A DNA stretch of 64,000 nucleotides from contig NZ_JACHBL010000001.1 of assembly GCF_014200305.1 (NCBI RefSeq), positions 496,001-560,000 on the forward strand, given 5' to 3'. Below, piece after piece: positions 17,801 through 25,544 of the stretch. Within the stretch, counting starts at the first letter, position 1, and each line of letters begins with the position of its first letter. This stretch comes from Neomicrococcus lactis. Its GTDB lineage: Bacteria; Actinomycetota; Actinomycetes; Actinomycetales; Micrococcaceae. The notes beneath the pieces were generated by a model. That model did not search any database, was not told the origin of the DNA, and was given only the letters and a program-made list of their open reading frames with translations. The translations under genes were made by a program, and so were the position numbers.

Positions 17801-18724
17801 CTTGACGAGGTTCTCGTAGGTGTTCCAGAACTCAACGAAGTTGAGGGTCTCAGCCTTCTTGATGTTCGGAACCACGAGCGTGCGCGTGCCGTCTGGCTTT
17901 GGCATGTCAATGGCGATGCCGAAGTTCACGTGAGCAGGCTGGATTGCTACTGGCTTGCCGTCCTGAATGTCGTAGGTGACGTTCATGGAAGGGAACTGGG
18001 CCAATGCACGAACGGTTGCGTAACCGATCAAGTGCGTGAAGGACACCTTGCCGCCGCGAGCGCGCTTGAGGTGGCTGTTGATGACAATGCGGTTGTCGAT
18101 CAGCAACTTCGCTGGAACTGCGCGAACCGTAGTGGCGGTAGGAACCGTCAGCGAAGCATCCATGTTGGTGGCGACTGCCTTGGCGACACCCTTGAGGACG
18201 GTGACTTCGTCAGTACCAGGATGTCCGGAAGCCTTGGCGTTCTTGTCAGGCAACTGTGCTGGGATTGGACGATTTGCAGAAGCTGCGGCGCTAGCGTTCT
18301 TGGCTGCAGGGGCCTGGGCTGGGGATGCCTGAGCCTTTACTTCTGCCTTAGCGCCGGTTTCACCGGAAATTGCGGATGGGGCTGGGTCGTTGACGCGAGC
18401 CTGCGTAGCAGCGCGAGGGCTTGGAGCGCTCTGCGTGGCTGAAGAAGCTTGCTGTGCAACGGAAGTCTGTGCGGCAGCGGATGCCGGAGGATTTGCAGGC
18501 TTTGCAGGTGCAGCAGAGGCGGCTGGGGACTGCGAAGAGGTGGCTGCAGCAGGCTTGCCGTCAGTAGAGTTAGCGGATTTCGAGTCACCCATGGACTCAA
18601 AAATGTTCCACCACTTCTTGTCTACCGAGTTCTTGTCCTGCAGAAATTGCTGATACAGCTCCTCAACTAGCCATTCGTTGCCGCCGAATTCTTCCGCGAG
18701 CCGGCTAAGTGATTGTTCTGGCAC
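14834..18724 (-). CDS. kgd: multifunctional 2-oxoglutarate metabolism enzyme (fused E2-E1)
   Basis: Actinobacterial fusion enzyme that provides the E1 and E2 activities of 2-oxoglutarate dehydrogenase in the TCA cycle. It has 1296 residues from the GTG at 18724, opening with PEQSLSRLAEEFGGNEWLVEELYQQF, which is the conserved N-terminus; longer frames add unrelated sequence. An Ala/Pro-rich linker (about 60-180) is followed by a succinyltransferase-type domain carrying DHRVIQGAGSGEF. The thiamine-diphosphate E1 half follows, with MAHRGRLNVLTN, GDAAFAGQGVV and the C-terminal pyrimidine-binding region. There is no lipoyl domain; in the family that comes from a separate E2. The large opposite-strand frame is a shadow. 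Confidence 0.97.
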   Translation of the reverse strand: MPEQSLSRLAEEFGGNEWLVEELYQQFLQDKNSVDKKWWNIFESMGDSKSANSTDGKPAAATSSQSPAASAAPAKPANPPASAAAQTSVAQQASSATQSAPSPRAATQARVNDPAPSAISGETGAKAEVKAQASPAQAPAAKNASAAASANRPIPAQLPDKNAKASGHPGTDEVTVLKGVAKAVATNMDASLTVPTATTVRAVPAKLLIDNRIVINSHLKRARGGKVSFTHLIGYATVRALAQFPSMNVTYDIQDGKPVAIQPAHVNFGIAIDMPKPDGTRTLVVPNIKKAETLNFVEFWNTYENLVKRARDNKLTMEDYAGTTVSLTNPGGIGTVHSVPRLSKGQATIVGVGALEYPAEFRGASEKIIATQGVGKIITLTSTYDHRVIQGAGSGEFLRLIESLLLGDQNFYDEIFEALRIPYEPVRWAVDNQVDIELQVNKIARIQQLIHAYRVRGHLMADTNPLEYIQRKHPDLDIRTYGLTLWDLDREWVTGGFGGQQRLPLRNILGVLRDAYCRYTGVEYMHIANPEEREWFQNKLERTYEKPSREEQFRILGRLNAAEAFETFLQTKFVGQKRFSLEGGESLIPLLDAILADAADEGLGEVAIGMAHRGRLNVLTNIAGKTYAQVFREFEGVQDPGAVQGSGDVKYHLGTVGKFTSDNGNQTKVYLAANPSHLEAVNSVLEGIVRAKQDVLDQDVDRFSVLPILVHGDAAFAGQGVVAETLNLSQLDAYKTGGTIHVVVNNQVGFTTAPSSARSSTYSTDVAKTIQAPIFHVNGDEPESVVRVAQLAFEYRQRFNKDVVIDLVCYRRRGHNEGDDPSMTQPMMYNLIEAKRSTRRLYTEALVGRGDITQDEADQALRDYQERLERVFAETHAAQTSPIPVVQSGSSMTSDLEKPASQQDDVDAPFAKTETAISQELLTEIGDSFIDIPEGFTVHPKLKALLERRSKMAKEGGIDWGFAELAAFGSLTSEGVPVRLVGQDSRRGTFVQRHAVFHDRQTGQVWSPLEKLSKKGTELFIYDSLLSEYAALGFEYGYSVERPNALVLWEAQFGDFVNGAQTVIDEFISSAEQKWSQRSSLVMLLPHGYEGQGPDHSSARIERFLQMCAEENMVVAHPTTGANHFHLLRRQAYSRPRKPLIVFSPKQLLRLKAAASSVEEFTQGSFQKVIGDRSVHSNDVDRVVLVSGRLYYDLLAARTKAQDTKTALVRVEQLYPLPTEEVKAELDRYPNAEVVWAQDEPANQGPWPFIGLNLVPELGRPVRLASRKASASTATGSHKRHEVENAKLVSQVLDRN

Positions 18725-19086
18725 GGTAAAAACGCCTCTATTCCTCGGTGTGGTGCAGCTGGGGACGGATCCGTTCCACTCCAGCGACCATAACTGCATA
18801 GGCAGCGGTCCCAAGTGCAGAACGCAAGCGATCTCAAGTCTAGTGAGTTCGTCAACCTTTATGGCAAGTTTTAGGACGCGCGTCTCAGGTATCCTTCACG
18901 AAATTCTGTAGACTAACTCCGCACGTACTGATCGTTCTTAGTGCGATCCTAAACGAATGGCGAAGATTCGCCGGAAGGAACTACTGACACTTTGGAGTCC
19001 TCTAGACCCCGCTCACTTGTGTTTGTTGTCCATTTTTCTCGGGCCTGCATTGGCTTGAGCCTGCCTGTTGAAGGTGGTGTTCGCTA
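18725..19086. other. 362-bp divergent intergenic region
   Basis: No gene is supported here. On the minus strand a TAGACT box (18837-18842), with TTGCCA 19 bases upstream, could drive kgd. On the plus strand there is a small perfect stem GGCGAA-GA-TTCGCC at 18959-18972 within what would be a long leader of the CorC-like gene. I do not recognise a known riboswitch. Confidence 0.4.
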
Positions 19087-20427
19087 GTGGAATGGCTCTA
19101 TCTCTTTATAGGTTTACTCCTCATCTTGGGCACAGGATTCTTCGTTGCCGTGGAGTTTTCGCTGCTGGCTGTTGATCAGGCCCAAGTTCAGCGATCCATA
19201 GATAACAAGGAACGTGGCGCTGAAGCGCTCATGAAGTGCTTGAAGTCGCTTTCAACGCAGCTCTCTTCCTGTCAGCTCGGCATCACGCTGACCACGTTGC
19301 TCACCGGTTTCGTCATGGAGCCGAGCGTCGGCAAGCTCTTGACGCCCATCTTGGAAGGCTGGGGCCTGGGTCCCGCATCGGCGCCCATTTCGCTCGTGGT
19401 GGCCATGGTGCTCGCCACGTTGCTTTCCATGGTGTTGGGTGAGCTGATCCCTAAGAACCTCGCCATCGCCGCCGGATTGCCACTTGGCCGCATGCTTGCA
19501 ACTCCTCAGCTGATCTTCACCGCCGTCTTCAAGCCCTTTATTTTCATGTTGAATGGTTTCTCCAACCGAGTGCTGCATTTGTTTGGGATGGAAGCGAAGG
19601 AAGAAATTTCGGGTGCCCGCACCCCAGAGGAATTGAACTCTCTGCTTCGCCGGTCCGCAGAACTGGGCACGCTGGACCAAGACACTGCACGGTTCTTGTC
19701 CCGCACGCTCGTCTTCTCGGATCGCACGGCCGCAGACGTGATGACTCCACGCATTCGGATGGAAACCGTTCACGCGGATGACCCACTCGACGAGGTCATC
19801 GAAGCGTCTCGTCGCACTGGCTTCTCCCGTTTCCCTGTCATCGGAGATTCGCCGGATGACATCGTGGGTGTTTGCCACGTGAAGAAAGCTGTTGCGGTCC
19901 CGCGCAAGAAGCGAGAAGGCCTCGTCGCAGCGAACATCAAGTCGGACGTCGTGTCCGTCCCTGAGACAGTTCACCTCGATGACTTGATTACTGAGCTCCG
20001 CGAGGCGAACCTTCAGATGGCCGTGGTGCTGGATGAATACGGCGGAACCGCCGGCGTGGTGACCCTTGAGGACTTGGTTGAGGAAATCGTCGGCGAGGTG
20101 ACGGACGAGCACGACCCCGTCAAGCCTGGCGTTCTTCAGTCGGCAACGGGCCAGTGGTACTTCCCGGCCATCATGCGCCCGGATGAAGTCAACGAGCAGG
20201 TTCCTGCTCTCAAGATTCCAGAAGATGGCTCCTATGAAACTGTCGGTGGGTTTGTGATGTTCGCACTTGGCCGCATTCCCGCCGTGAGTGACGAGGTAGC
20301 TATCGAAGGCGGTCGCGTTATCGTTTCCCGCATGGACGGACGTCGTGTTGACCGCGTGCGGTTTGTTCCGTTTGGAGAGGACGACGACGCCTCGGCCGAG
20401 TCTGAACGCTCAGGAGGTGCCCGATGA
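19087..20427 (+). CDS. CNNM/CorC-like membrane protein (hemolysin family), full-length
   Basis: Membrane protein of 446 residues linked to magnesium/cobalt transport in characterised relatives. The order is: DUF21/CNNM transmembrane domain (about 1-180, three to four helices, with SCQLGITLTTLLTGFVMEP), a CBS-domain pair (about 205-330, with VMTPRIRMETV and LDEYGGTAGVVTLEDLVEEI), and a C-terminal CorC_HlyC domain (about 350-430). The GTG start has only a modest AAGGTGG site. The stop overlaps the next paralogous gene by 4 bases (ATGA). Haemolysin activity is a historical label and is not implied. Confidence 0.88.
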   Translation: MEWLYLFIGLLLILGTGFFVAVEFSLLAVDQAQVQRSIDNKERGAEALMKCLKSLSTQLSSCQLGITLTTLLTGFVMEPSVGKLLTPILEGWGLGPASAPISLVVAMVLATLLSMVLGELIPKNLAIAAGLPLGRMLATPQLIFTAVFKPFIFMLNGFSNRVLHLFGMEAKEEISGARTPEELNSLLRRSAELGTLDQDTARFLSRTLVFSDRTAADVMTPRIRMETVHADDPLDEVIEASRRTGFSRFPVIGDSPDDIVGVCHVKKAVAVPRKKREGLVAANIKSDVVSVPETVHLDDLITELREANLQMAVVLDEYGGTAGVVTLEDLVEEIVGEVTDEHDPVKPGVLQSATGQWYFPAIMRPDEVNEQVPALKIPEDGSYETVGGFVMFALGRIPAVSDEVAIEGGRVIVSRMDGRRVDRVRFVPFGEDDDASAESERSGGAR

Positions 20428-21527
20428 GTGATTGGACGGGCATTGTTTGGCTTGTAGTCCTGCTCTTCGCGAACGCCTTCTTTGTTGCGGGCGAATTCGC
20501 GGTCATGTCTGCACGTCGTAGCCAGATCGAACCGCTGGCAGAAGCCGGAAATAAGCGCGCCATGAACGCGCTGAAGGCGATGGAAAACGTCTCGATCATG
20601 CTGGCTATTTGTCAGCTGGGTATCACGGTCTGTTCCTTGCTGATCCTGAACGTGGCTGAGCCGGCTATTCACCACTTGTTCGAGGTTCCACTTCACATGG
20701 TGGGAATTCCGGACGCGTTCGTGGATACGGTGGCCTTCTTGCTGGCGCTGCTGATCGTCACGTTCTTGCACGTCACCTTTGGTGAAATGGTGCCGAAGAA
20801 CATGGCTGTTTCTGTTGCAGATAAAGCTGTCTTGCTCTTGGCGACACCTCTGTTGTGGCTGTCCACGATCACGAAGCCGATTGTGTACTCGTTGAACTGG
20901 ATCGCTAATCACGCACTGCGTCTCATGGGAATTGAGCCCAAGGACGAAGTCACCTCGAGCTACACCATTGAAGAAGTTCAGTCGATCGTGGAGGAATCCA
21001 CGAAGCACGGAACGCTCGAAGACGACGCTGGCATTCTTTCGAGCGCGCTGGAGTTCTCTGACTACACGGCCGAGAACATCATGGTGAAACTGGATGAAGT
21101 GGTCACGCTGCCTGCTGACACCACTCCACGAAGCTTTGAAAAGGCCGTGGGCCGAACTGGCTTCTCGCGCTTCGTCATGCTTGATGAGGATGACGCCTTC
21201 GCTGGCTACCTCCACTTGAAGGACGTCCTGGCGATTCCGGATTCGCTCTACGGAGAACCCATCTCCGTCACTCGGTTGCGCTCTATGGCGAACCTGAAGG
21301 CGAACACTGAAGTTGAAGATGCGCTTGCGGTCATGCAGCGTACGGGCTCTCACGTTGCTCGTGTGCTGGGGGAGAACAACTCCACGATCGGCATCCTCTT
21401 CTTCGAAGACGTCTTGGAGCAGTTGGTTGGCGAAATTCATGACGCCACGCAGCAACAAGGTCTGCGTCGAAAGAATCTGGCCGAGCATGAAGAGGGCGCG
21501 AACGGGAACGCCACGGCGACCTCCTAA
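20424..21527 (+). CDS. CNNM/CorC-like membrane protein, short paralogue
   Basis: Second DUF21-CBS protein, 367 residues, co-translated with its larger neighbour. It has an N-terminal transmembrane domain (AICQLGITVCSLLILNVAEP; FGEMVPKNMAVSVADKAV) and a CBS pair (NIMVKLDEVVTLPAD; STIGILFFEDVLEQLVGEI). It lacks the C-terminal CorC_HlyC domain that the first copy has. The two may form a heteromer. Tandem long/short pairs like this are common in actinobacteria. The substrate is not determinable from sequence. Confidence 0.87.
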   Translation: MSDWTGIVWLVVLLFANAFFVAGEFAVMSARRSQIEPLAEAGNKRAMNALKAMENVSIMLAICQLGITVCSLLILNVAEPAIHHLFEVPLHMVGIPDAFVDTVAFLLALLIVTFLHVTFGEMVPKNMAVSVADKAVLLLATPLLWLSTITKPIVYSLNWIANHALRLMGIEPKDEVTSSYTIEEVQSIVEESTKHGTLEDDAGILSSALEFSDYTAENIMVKLDEVVTLPADTTPRSFEKAVGRTGFSRFVMLDEDDAFAGYLHLKDVLAIPDSLYGEPISVTRLRSMANLKANTEVEDALAVMQRTGSHVARVLGENNSTIGILFFEDVLEQLVGEIHDATQQQGLRRKNLAEHEEGANGNATATS

Positions 21528-21536
21528 GTCGCTAAT

Positions 21537-21555
21537 GCAAATCGTTCGCATTTGC
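21537..21555 (+). promoter_or_regulatory. Zur-like operator before zinc uptake operon
   Basis: Inverted repeat GCAAAT-N7-ATTTGC within TGCAAATCGTTCGCATTTGCG. A TACGAT -10-like box follows at 21558-21563, so a bound repressor would block the promoter. It resembles Fur/Zur-family boxes of actinobacteria, and a fur-family gene lies at the end of the operon. Confidence 0.6.
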
Positions 21556-21663
21556 GATACGATGGGACCTCGGCGACGCAAGCTAGCGTCGTCGTACTTT
21601 CTGAAAATCTAGTAGCGCATGCGCGCACTGACCGCGGCACTCGCCGCTTAGAAAGGTCCTTTT

Positions 21664-22641
21664 GTGATCTCTCAGCACACTTCAGCTTCCCGGCTGAAGC
21701 GACGCACCCTCATGACCCTCGCCGTTCCAGCAATGTTGACCCTGGCTGCTTGTGGCCAGCAAGGCGGCACTGCAGGCGCATCCTCAAGCGGTTCCTCGAA
21801 TTCTGGAATCTCTGTGGTTGCCTCCACCAATGTGTACGGCGATATTGCCCAGCAGATTGGTGGAGACAAGGTCCAAGTTTCGTCCATCATCACGCGCGAA
21901 TCTCAGGATCCGCACTCGTATGAGGCCAGCGCTCAGGACCGCTTGGCCGTGTCTAAGGCCAAGCTCGTGGTGGCAAACGGCGGTGGCTACGACGACTACA
22001 TGGATCAGCTCGCTGGCAACGGCTCGGCGTCTGTCATTCATGCCGTGGATTTCTCCAAGGAAGACACCACGCATGACCATTCGGGCGAGGCCCACGCTGA
22101 ACACGAACATGGCGCCGAGGGCAACGAGCACGTCTGGTACGACCTCCACGCCATGGAGGCCCTAGCGGAGGGGATTAAGGACGAGCTGATCAAGGTTGAT
22201 GCTTCGAACGAAGCAACTTATGTGGCCAACGCCAAGAAGCTCGTGGAGTCGCTGAAGCCGCTCGCTGACCGTGCACACGCTTTGGCTTCGGCGAATGCGG
22301 GCAAGAAGTTCGCGATGACGGAACCTGTGCCGCAGTACCTTCTGTCGGAGACTGGCTTCGAGGATGCCACTCCTGCTGGTTTTAGCTCCGCGATTGAAGC
22401 CGGGAATGATGTCCCGCCGCTCGTTGTTCTGGACATGGAAAAGGCGCTCGAAGCTAAGTCTTTCTCCTTCCTCGCGTTCAACCCGCAGACGGCCACGCCA
22501 CAGACGGATTCCATCAAGGCAACCGCCGAGAAGAACGGCGTTCCGGTGCTGAATTTTCTGGAGTTGTTGCCGGAAGGTAAGGATTTTCAGCAGTGGATGA
22601 GCGAGAACATCTCAAGTATTGAGGGCCTGAATGCCAAGTAG
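21664..22641 (+). CDS. znuA: zinc ABC transporter substrate-binding lipoprotein
   Basis: Lipoprotein of 325 residues with signal and lipobox LTLAACG, started by a GTG after GAAAGG. It is a cluster A-I binding protein with the metal ligand His in SQDPHSYEAS, followed by a His/Glu-rich loop (HDHSGEAHAEHEHGAEGNEH, about residues 138-157) typical of zinc-specific ZnuA proteins. EHVWYDLHAMEAL carries the second ligand. The Zur-like operator upstream and the overlapping ATPase gene support zinc import. Confidence 0.9.
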   Translation: MISQHTSASRLKRRTLMTLAVPAMLTLAACGQQGGTAGASSSGSSNSGISVVASTNVYGDIAQQIGGDKVQVSSIITRESQDPHSYEASAQDRLAVSKAKLVVANGGGYDDYMDQLAGNGSASVIHAVDFSKEDTTHDHSGEAHAEHEHGAEGNEHVWYDLHAMEALAEGIKDELIKVDASNEATYVANAKKLVESLKPLADRAHALASANAGKKFAMTEPVPQYLLSETGFEDATPAGFSSAIEAGNDVPPLVVLDMEKALEAKSFSFLAFNPQTATPQTDSIKATAEKNGVPVLNFLELLPEGKDFQQWMSENISSIEGLNAK

Positions 22642-23479
22642 TACCTCCGCCCAGGAGCCAACGCAGTCTGCATCCGCAGCACCGCGGCCGGCTATCGATG
22701 TGCAGGACGCATGTCTGAGCTTTGGCAATCGCACGTTGTGGGACAACCTGAGTTTTTCAGTAAACCCCGGCGAGTTCGTGGCTGTGTTGGGTCCCAATGG
22801 CTGCGGTAAGACCACGCTCTTGCGAGTTCTTTTGGGACTTCAAGAACTGGACCGTGGCACCGTGCGTATCGCCGGAAAGCCAGCTACCCGCGGCTCGGCC
22901 GACGTCGGATACATTCCGCAACAGAAGATGCTGCCGGAAAACACCCCACTTCGCGGCCGTGACCTCGTGGCTCTTGGACTTGAGGGTTATCGCTGGGGAC
23001 CGGGCTTGCCCTCTCGCAAGACCAAAGACCGCGTGCAAGAACTCATCTCGCTCGTGAAAGCGGAGAGCTTCGCGGACCGTCCCGTGGGACTGTTGTCCGG
23101 CGGCGAGCAGCAACGACTGCGCGCGGTGCAGGCTGTCGCATCCCACCCGCCGGTGCTGTTGTGCGATGAGCCATTGCTCTCACTCGATTTGAATCACCAG
23201 CGTGCCGTGACCTCTCTGATTCACCAGGAGACGGTGGACAATGACACCGCCGTCCTGTTCGTCACCCACGAAATCAACCCGGTGTTGCCGTACGTGGACA
23301 AAGTGTTGTTCTTGGCTGGCGGCCGTTTCAACGTGGGCCACCCGGATGAGGTGCTGACCTCGGAAGTCCTCTCAGATCTCTACGGTTCTCATATTGACGT
23401 GGTGCGCTCCGAGGACCGCGTGGCGATCATCGGCCTGCAGGACGGCATTGTGCACAAGCATCAGGAAGGAGCGCTCTAG
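22631..23479 (+). CDS. znuC: zinc ABC transporter ATP-binding protein
   Basis: ATPase subunit of 282 residues. Walker A is GPNGCGKTT, the signature is [15 protein letters not shown], Walker B is VLLCDEPLLSLD, and the switch histidine is in VTHE. The ATG overlaps the end of znuA by 11 bases, so expression is coupled. The roughly 20-residue N-terminal extension rich in Ala, Ser and Pro is not part of the ABC fold. The permease gene follows after 2 bases. Confidence 0.93.
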   Translation: MPSSTSAQEPTQSASAAPRPAIDVQDACLSFGNRTLWDNLSFSVNPGEFVAVLGPNGCGKTTLLRVLLGLQELDRGTVRIAGKPATRGSADVGYIPQQKMLPENTPLRGRDLVALGLEGYRWGPGLPSRKTKDRVQELISLVKAESFADRPVGLLSGGEQQRLRAVQAVASHPPVLLCDEPLLSLDLNHQRAVTSLIHQETVDNDTAVLFVTHEINPVLPYVDKVLFLAGGRFNVGHPDEVLTSEVLSDLYGSHIDVVRSEDRVAIIGLQDGIVHKHQEGAL

Positions 23480-23481
23480 AC

Positions 23482-24384
23482 GTGAACTTCAGTGACATGT
23501 GGAGCACCATTTTCTCCTTCGAAAACTACGCCGAGCTGCTTCCACTGGTTTCTAACTCTTTGTTGGCCGGCGCCATTTTGGGCGTGGTCGGCGGCTTGAT
23601 CGGCGTCTTCGTGATGACCCGCGACATGGCGTTTGCGGTGCACGGCATCGCCGAACTGAGCTTCGCCGGAGCAGCCTTCGCGCTGCTGATCGGTGCGAAC
23701 GTGATTTGGGGATCCGTGGGGGGTTCCTTGATTGCAGCGCTCTTGCTAGGAGCGTTAGGCACCAAAGCAAGCGACCGAAATGCCGTCACTGGCGTCCTCA
23801 TGCCCTTCGGGCTGGGCCTCGGCATTTTGTTCTTGTCCCTGTACGAGGGCCGAAGCGCCAACAAGTTTGGCCTCTTGACTGGTCAGATCGTGTCCGTCGA
23901 TTCCGTGCAACTAGGACTTTTGGCTGGCGGAGCCGTCATCGTCATTGCCGCTCTGCTGGTGATGTGGCGTCCCCTCATGTTTGCCTCCGTGGATCCAGCT
24001 GTCGCGATGGCTAAGGGCGTGCCGGTGCGCGGTCTTTCGATTGCGTTCATGCTGGTGCTCGGCCTTGCCGTGGCGTTGTCCATCCAGGTGGTGGGCTCGC
24101 TTTTGGTGCTGGCGCTACTGATTACGCCGGCTGCCGCCGCATTGCTCGTGTCTTCACGCCCGCCGATTGTGGTGGGGTTGAGCGTGCTTTTTGCCATGAC
24201 CAGCGTGGTGGGAGGCATTCTGCTCTCGCTCGCGGGCCGCTTGCCAATTAGCCCGTACGTGACCACGTTGAGCTTCTTGATTTACGCGATCTGCCGCACG
24301 CTCAATTGGGTACGACGCCGCAGCTACCGTGCGAGGGCACGTGCAGAACACTCCGCACACAGTCCGGAGATTTCCACGACGTGA
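23482..24384 (+). CDS. znuB: zinc ABC transporter permease
   Basis: Membrane subunit of 300 residues with about eight hydrophobic helices. MTRDMAFAVHGIAELSFAGAAFALL is the conserved cluster A-I permease motif. The GTG start follows AAGGAGCG. Its last 61 bases overlap, on the opposite strand, the end of the zur gene, an antisense arrangement between transporter and regulator. The cytosolic C-terminus is basic (RRRSYRARARAEH). Confidence 0.92.
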   Translation: MNFSDMWSTIFSFENYAELLPLVSNSLLAGAILGVVGGLIGVFVMTRDMAFAVHGIAELSFAGAAFALLIGANVIWGSVGGSLIAALLLGALGTKASDRNAVTGVLMPFGLGLGILFLSLYEGRSANKFGLLTGQIVSVDSVQLGLLAGGAVIVIAALLVMWRPLMFASVDPAVAMAKGVPVRGLSIAFMLVLGLAVALSIQVVGSLLVLALLITPAAAALLVSSRPPIVVGLSVLFAMTSVVGGILLSLAGRLPISPYVTTLSFLIYAICRTLNWVRRRSYRARARAEHSAHSPEISTT

Positions 24385-24779
24385 GTGGCTTGCGTAAAGC
24401 CATATTTAGCAGCGATTGAGGCCGCCCACTCTTCGACGTGGGGGGCCTCAATTTCTACCGTCTTGCTGCAGTTGCGGCAGAGCAAGTGGTGATGGTGTTC
24501 GTCCATAGCGCAACGCCGGAACACGGACTCGCCGTCATTCGAACGCACGACGTCCACTGAACCTTCATCCGCCATGGATTGCAGGACGCGGTACACGGTG
24601 GCAAGGGAGACTTTGTCGCCACGATTTTGGAGCCACACAAAGAGCTCTTGAGCGCTCATGAAATCGGGTACTTCGCCGAGGGCTGCCTCGATCGAACGGC
24701 GTTGACGCGTATTGCGCACGGGGGCGCCGCGAAGTTCAGCGGAATTCGACTCTTGAGATGACGCCTGCGGGGTGGACAT
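24324..24779 (-). CDS. zur: Fur-family zinc uptake regulator Zur
   Basis: Metal-dependent repressor of 151 residues. It has an N-terminal winged helix (TRQRRSIEAAL; VSLATVYRVLQSMADEG), the regulatory metal cluster DEHHHHLLCRNC, and a structural zinc site formed by CRNC and CAEC near the C-terminus. An AAGGAGG site precedes the ATG. Being convergent to and overlapping a zinc ABC operon with a Zur-like operator makes Zur more likely than Fur or PerR. Confidence 0.87.
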   Translation of the reverse strand: MSTPQASSQESNSAELRGAPVRNTRQRRSIEAALGEVPDFMSAQELFVWLQNRGDKVSLATVYRVLQSMADEGSVDVVRSNDGESVFRRCAMDEHHHHLLCRNCSKTVEIEAPHVEEWAASIAAKYGFTQATHVVEISGLCAECSARALAR

Positions 24780-24838
24780 ATTCCTCCTTGGACATGAACT
24801 TCCAGTTTACCCGTGGCTGGGAGTTTCCGCTGTGGAGG

Positions 24839-24866
24839 TTGTCACGATAAGCCACGGGCTTAGGGT
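24839..24866 (+). promoter_or_regulatory. promoter with leaderless geometry (MBL hydrolase)
   Basis: TTGTCA (24839-24844), 16 bases, TAGGGT (24861-24866), then 6 bases to the ATG at 24873. Transcription would begin at or next to the start codon. Confidence 0.6.
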
Positions 24867-24872
24867 GGAATC

Positions 24873-25544
24873 ATGAAGCTTACGAAGTTTGGACACTCCT
24901 GCATTCGCCTCGAAAAAGACTCCGGAGTACTGGTTTTTGATCCCGGTACCGAAAGCGACGTCGAAGCCGCCCTTGCTGGCGCCACCGCTATTCTCATCAC
25001 GCACGAGCACGCGGATCACTTTGACGCGGAGCGGGTCCTACCGTTTCTGGAGTCCAATGAGAAGCTGGAGATCTACGCGCCACCGAGTGTCGCAGCGAGC
25101 ATTCATGAGAGCGCTTCTGAGCAGGTATCCGAGCGCGTACGCGTTCCTCATGTGGGGGAGCCGTTCGAAGTTGCCGGTTTCAATATTCAGGTCTTTGGCG
25201 GTCAGCATGCGCTGATCCATCCCTTGCTTTCGGTGGTAGCAAACTACGGCTATCTGGTGGACGGCGACGTTTTCCACCCGGGCGATTCATTCACTGTTCC
25301 TGAGACCGTGGCGAAGAGCCAGCTCAAAGTACTTTTGGTCCCGTTCCAAGCGCCGTGGTCTAAGACCTCTGAAGTCATTGACTTCGTCATTTCAGTGCGC
25401 CCCGCGCGGGCCCTTCCGATTCACGACGCCATGGTCAATGACAGTGGCCGCGGCGTGATCGAGAAGCACGTGAAGATGATTTCCTCTCGATTCGGCACCA
25501 GCTACGAGGTTCTTGAGAATGGAGTGACTCTTGACCTCGCATGA
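24873..25544 (+). CDS. MBL-fold metallo-hydrolase
   Basis: Metallo-beta-lactamase fold protein of 223 residues. The metal motif THEHADHFD (HxHxDH) is at about residues 44-52, with a further His in FGGQHALIH and PGDS downstream. It resembles the L-ascorbate-6-phosphate lactonase/UlaG-like branch of hydrolases, but the substrate is unknown. The stop codon region overlaps the sulfurtransferase start by 14 bases. The gene appears to be transcribed from a promoter placed directly in front of the ATG. Confidence 0.82.
   Translation: MKLTKFGHSCIRLEKDSGVLVFDPGTESDVEAALAGATAILITHEHADHFDAERVLPFLESNEKLEIYAPPSVAASIHESASEQVSERVRVPHVGEPFEVAGFNIQVFGGQHALIHPLLSVVANYGYLVDGDVFHPGDSFTVPETVAKSQLKVLLVPFQAPWSKTSEVIDFVISVRPARALPIHDAMVNDSGRGVIEKHVKMISSRFGTSYEVLENGVTLDLA

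Noticed and set aside
14789-18442. 1217-codon open frame on the plus strand
   Set aside because: It lies entirely opposite kgd. Its product shows no domains, and the minus-strand frame carries all the enzyme motifs. It is a high-GC shadow.
18860-19086. Magnesium riboswitch (M-box/ykoK) before the CorC-like genes
   Set aside because: The leader is long, but only a 6-bp hairpin is visible and none of the known Mg2+ leader motifs could be recognised.
20232-21581. 449-codon minus-strand frame opposite the short CorC-like gene
   Set aside because: Codon-bias shadow; rich in His, Arg and Gln with no fold signature.
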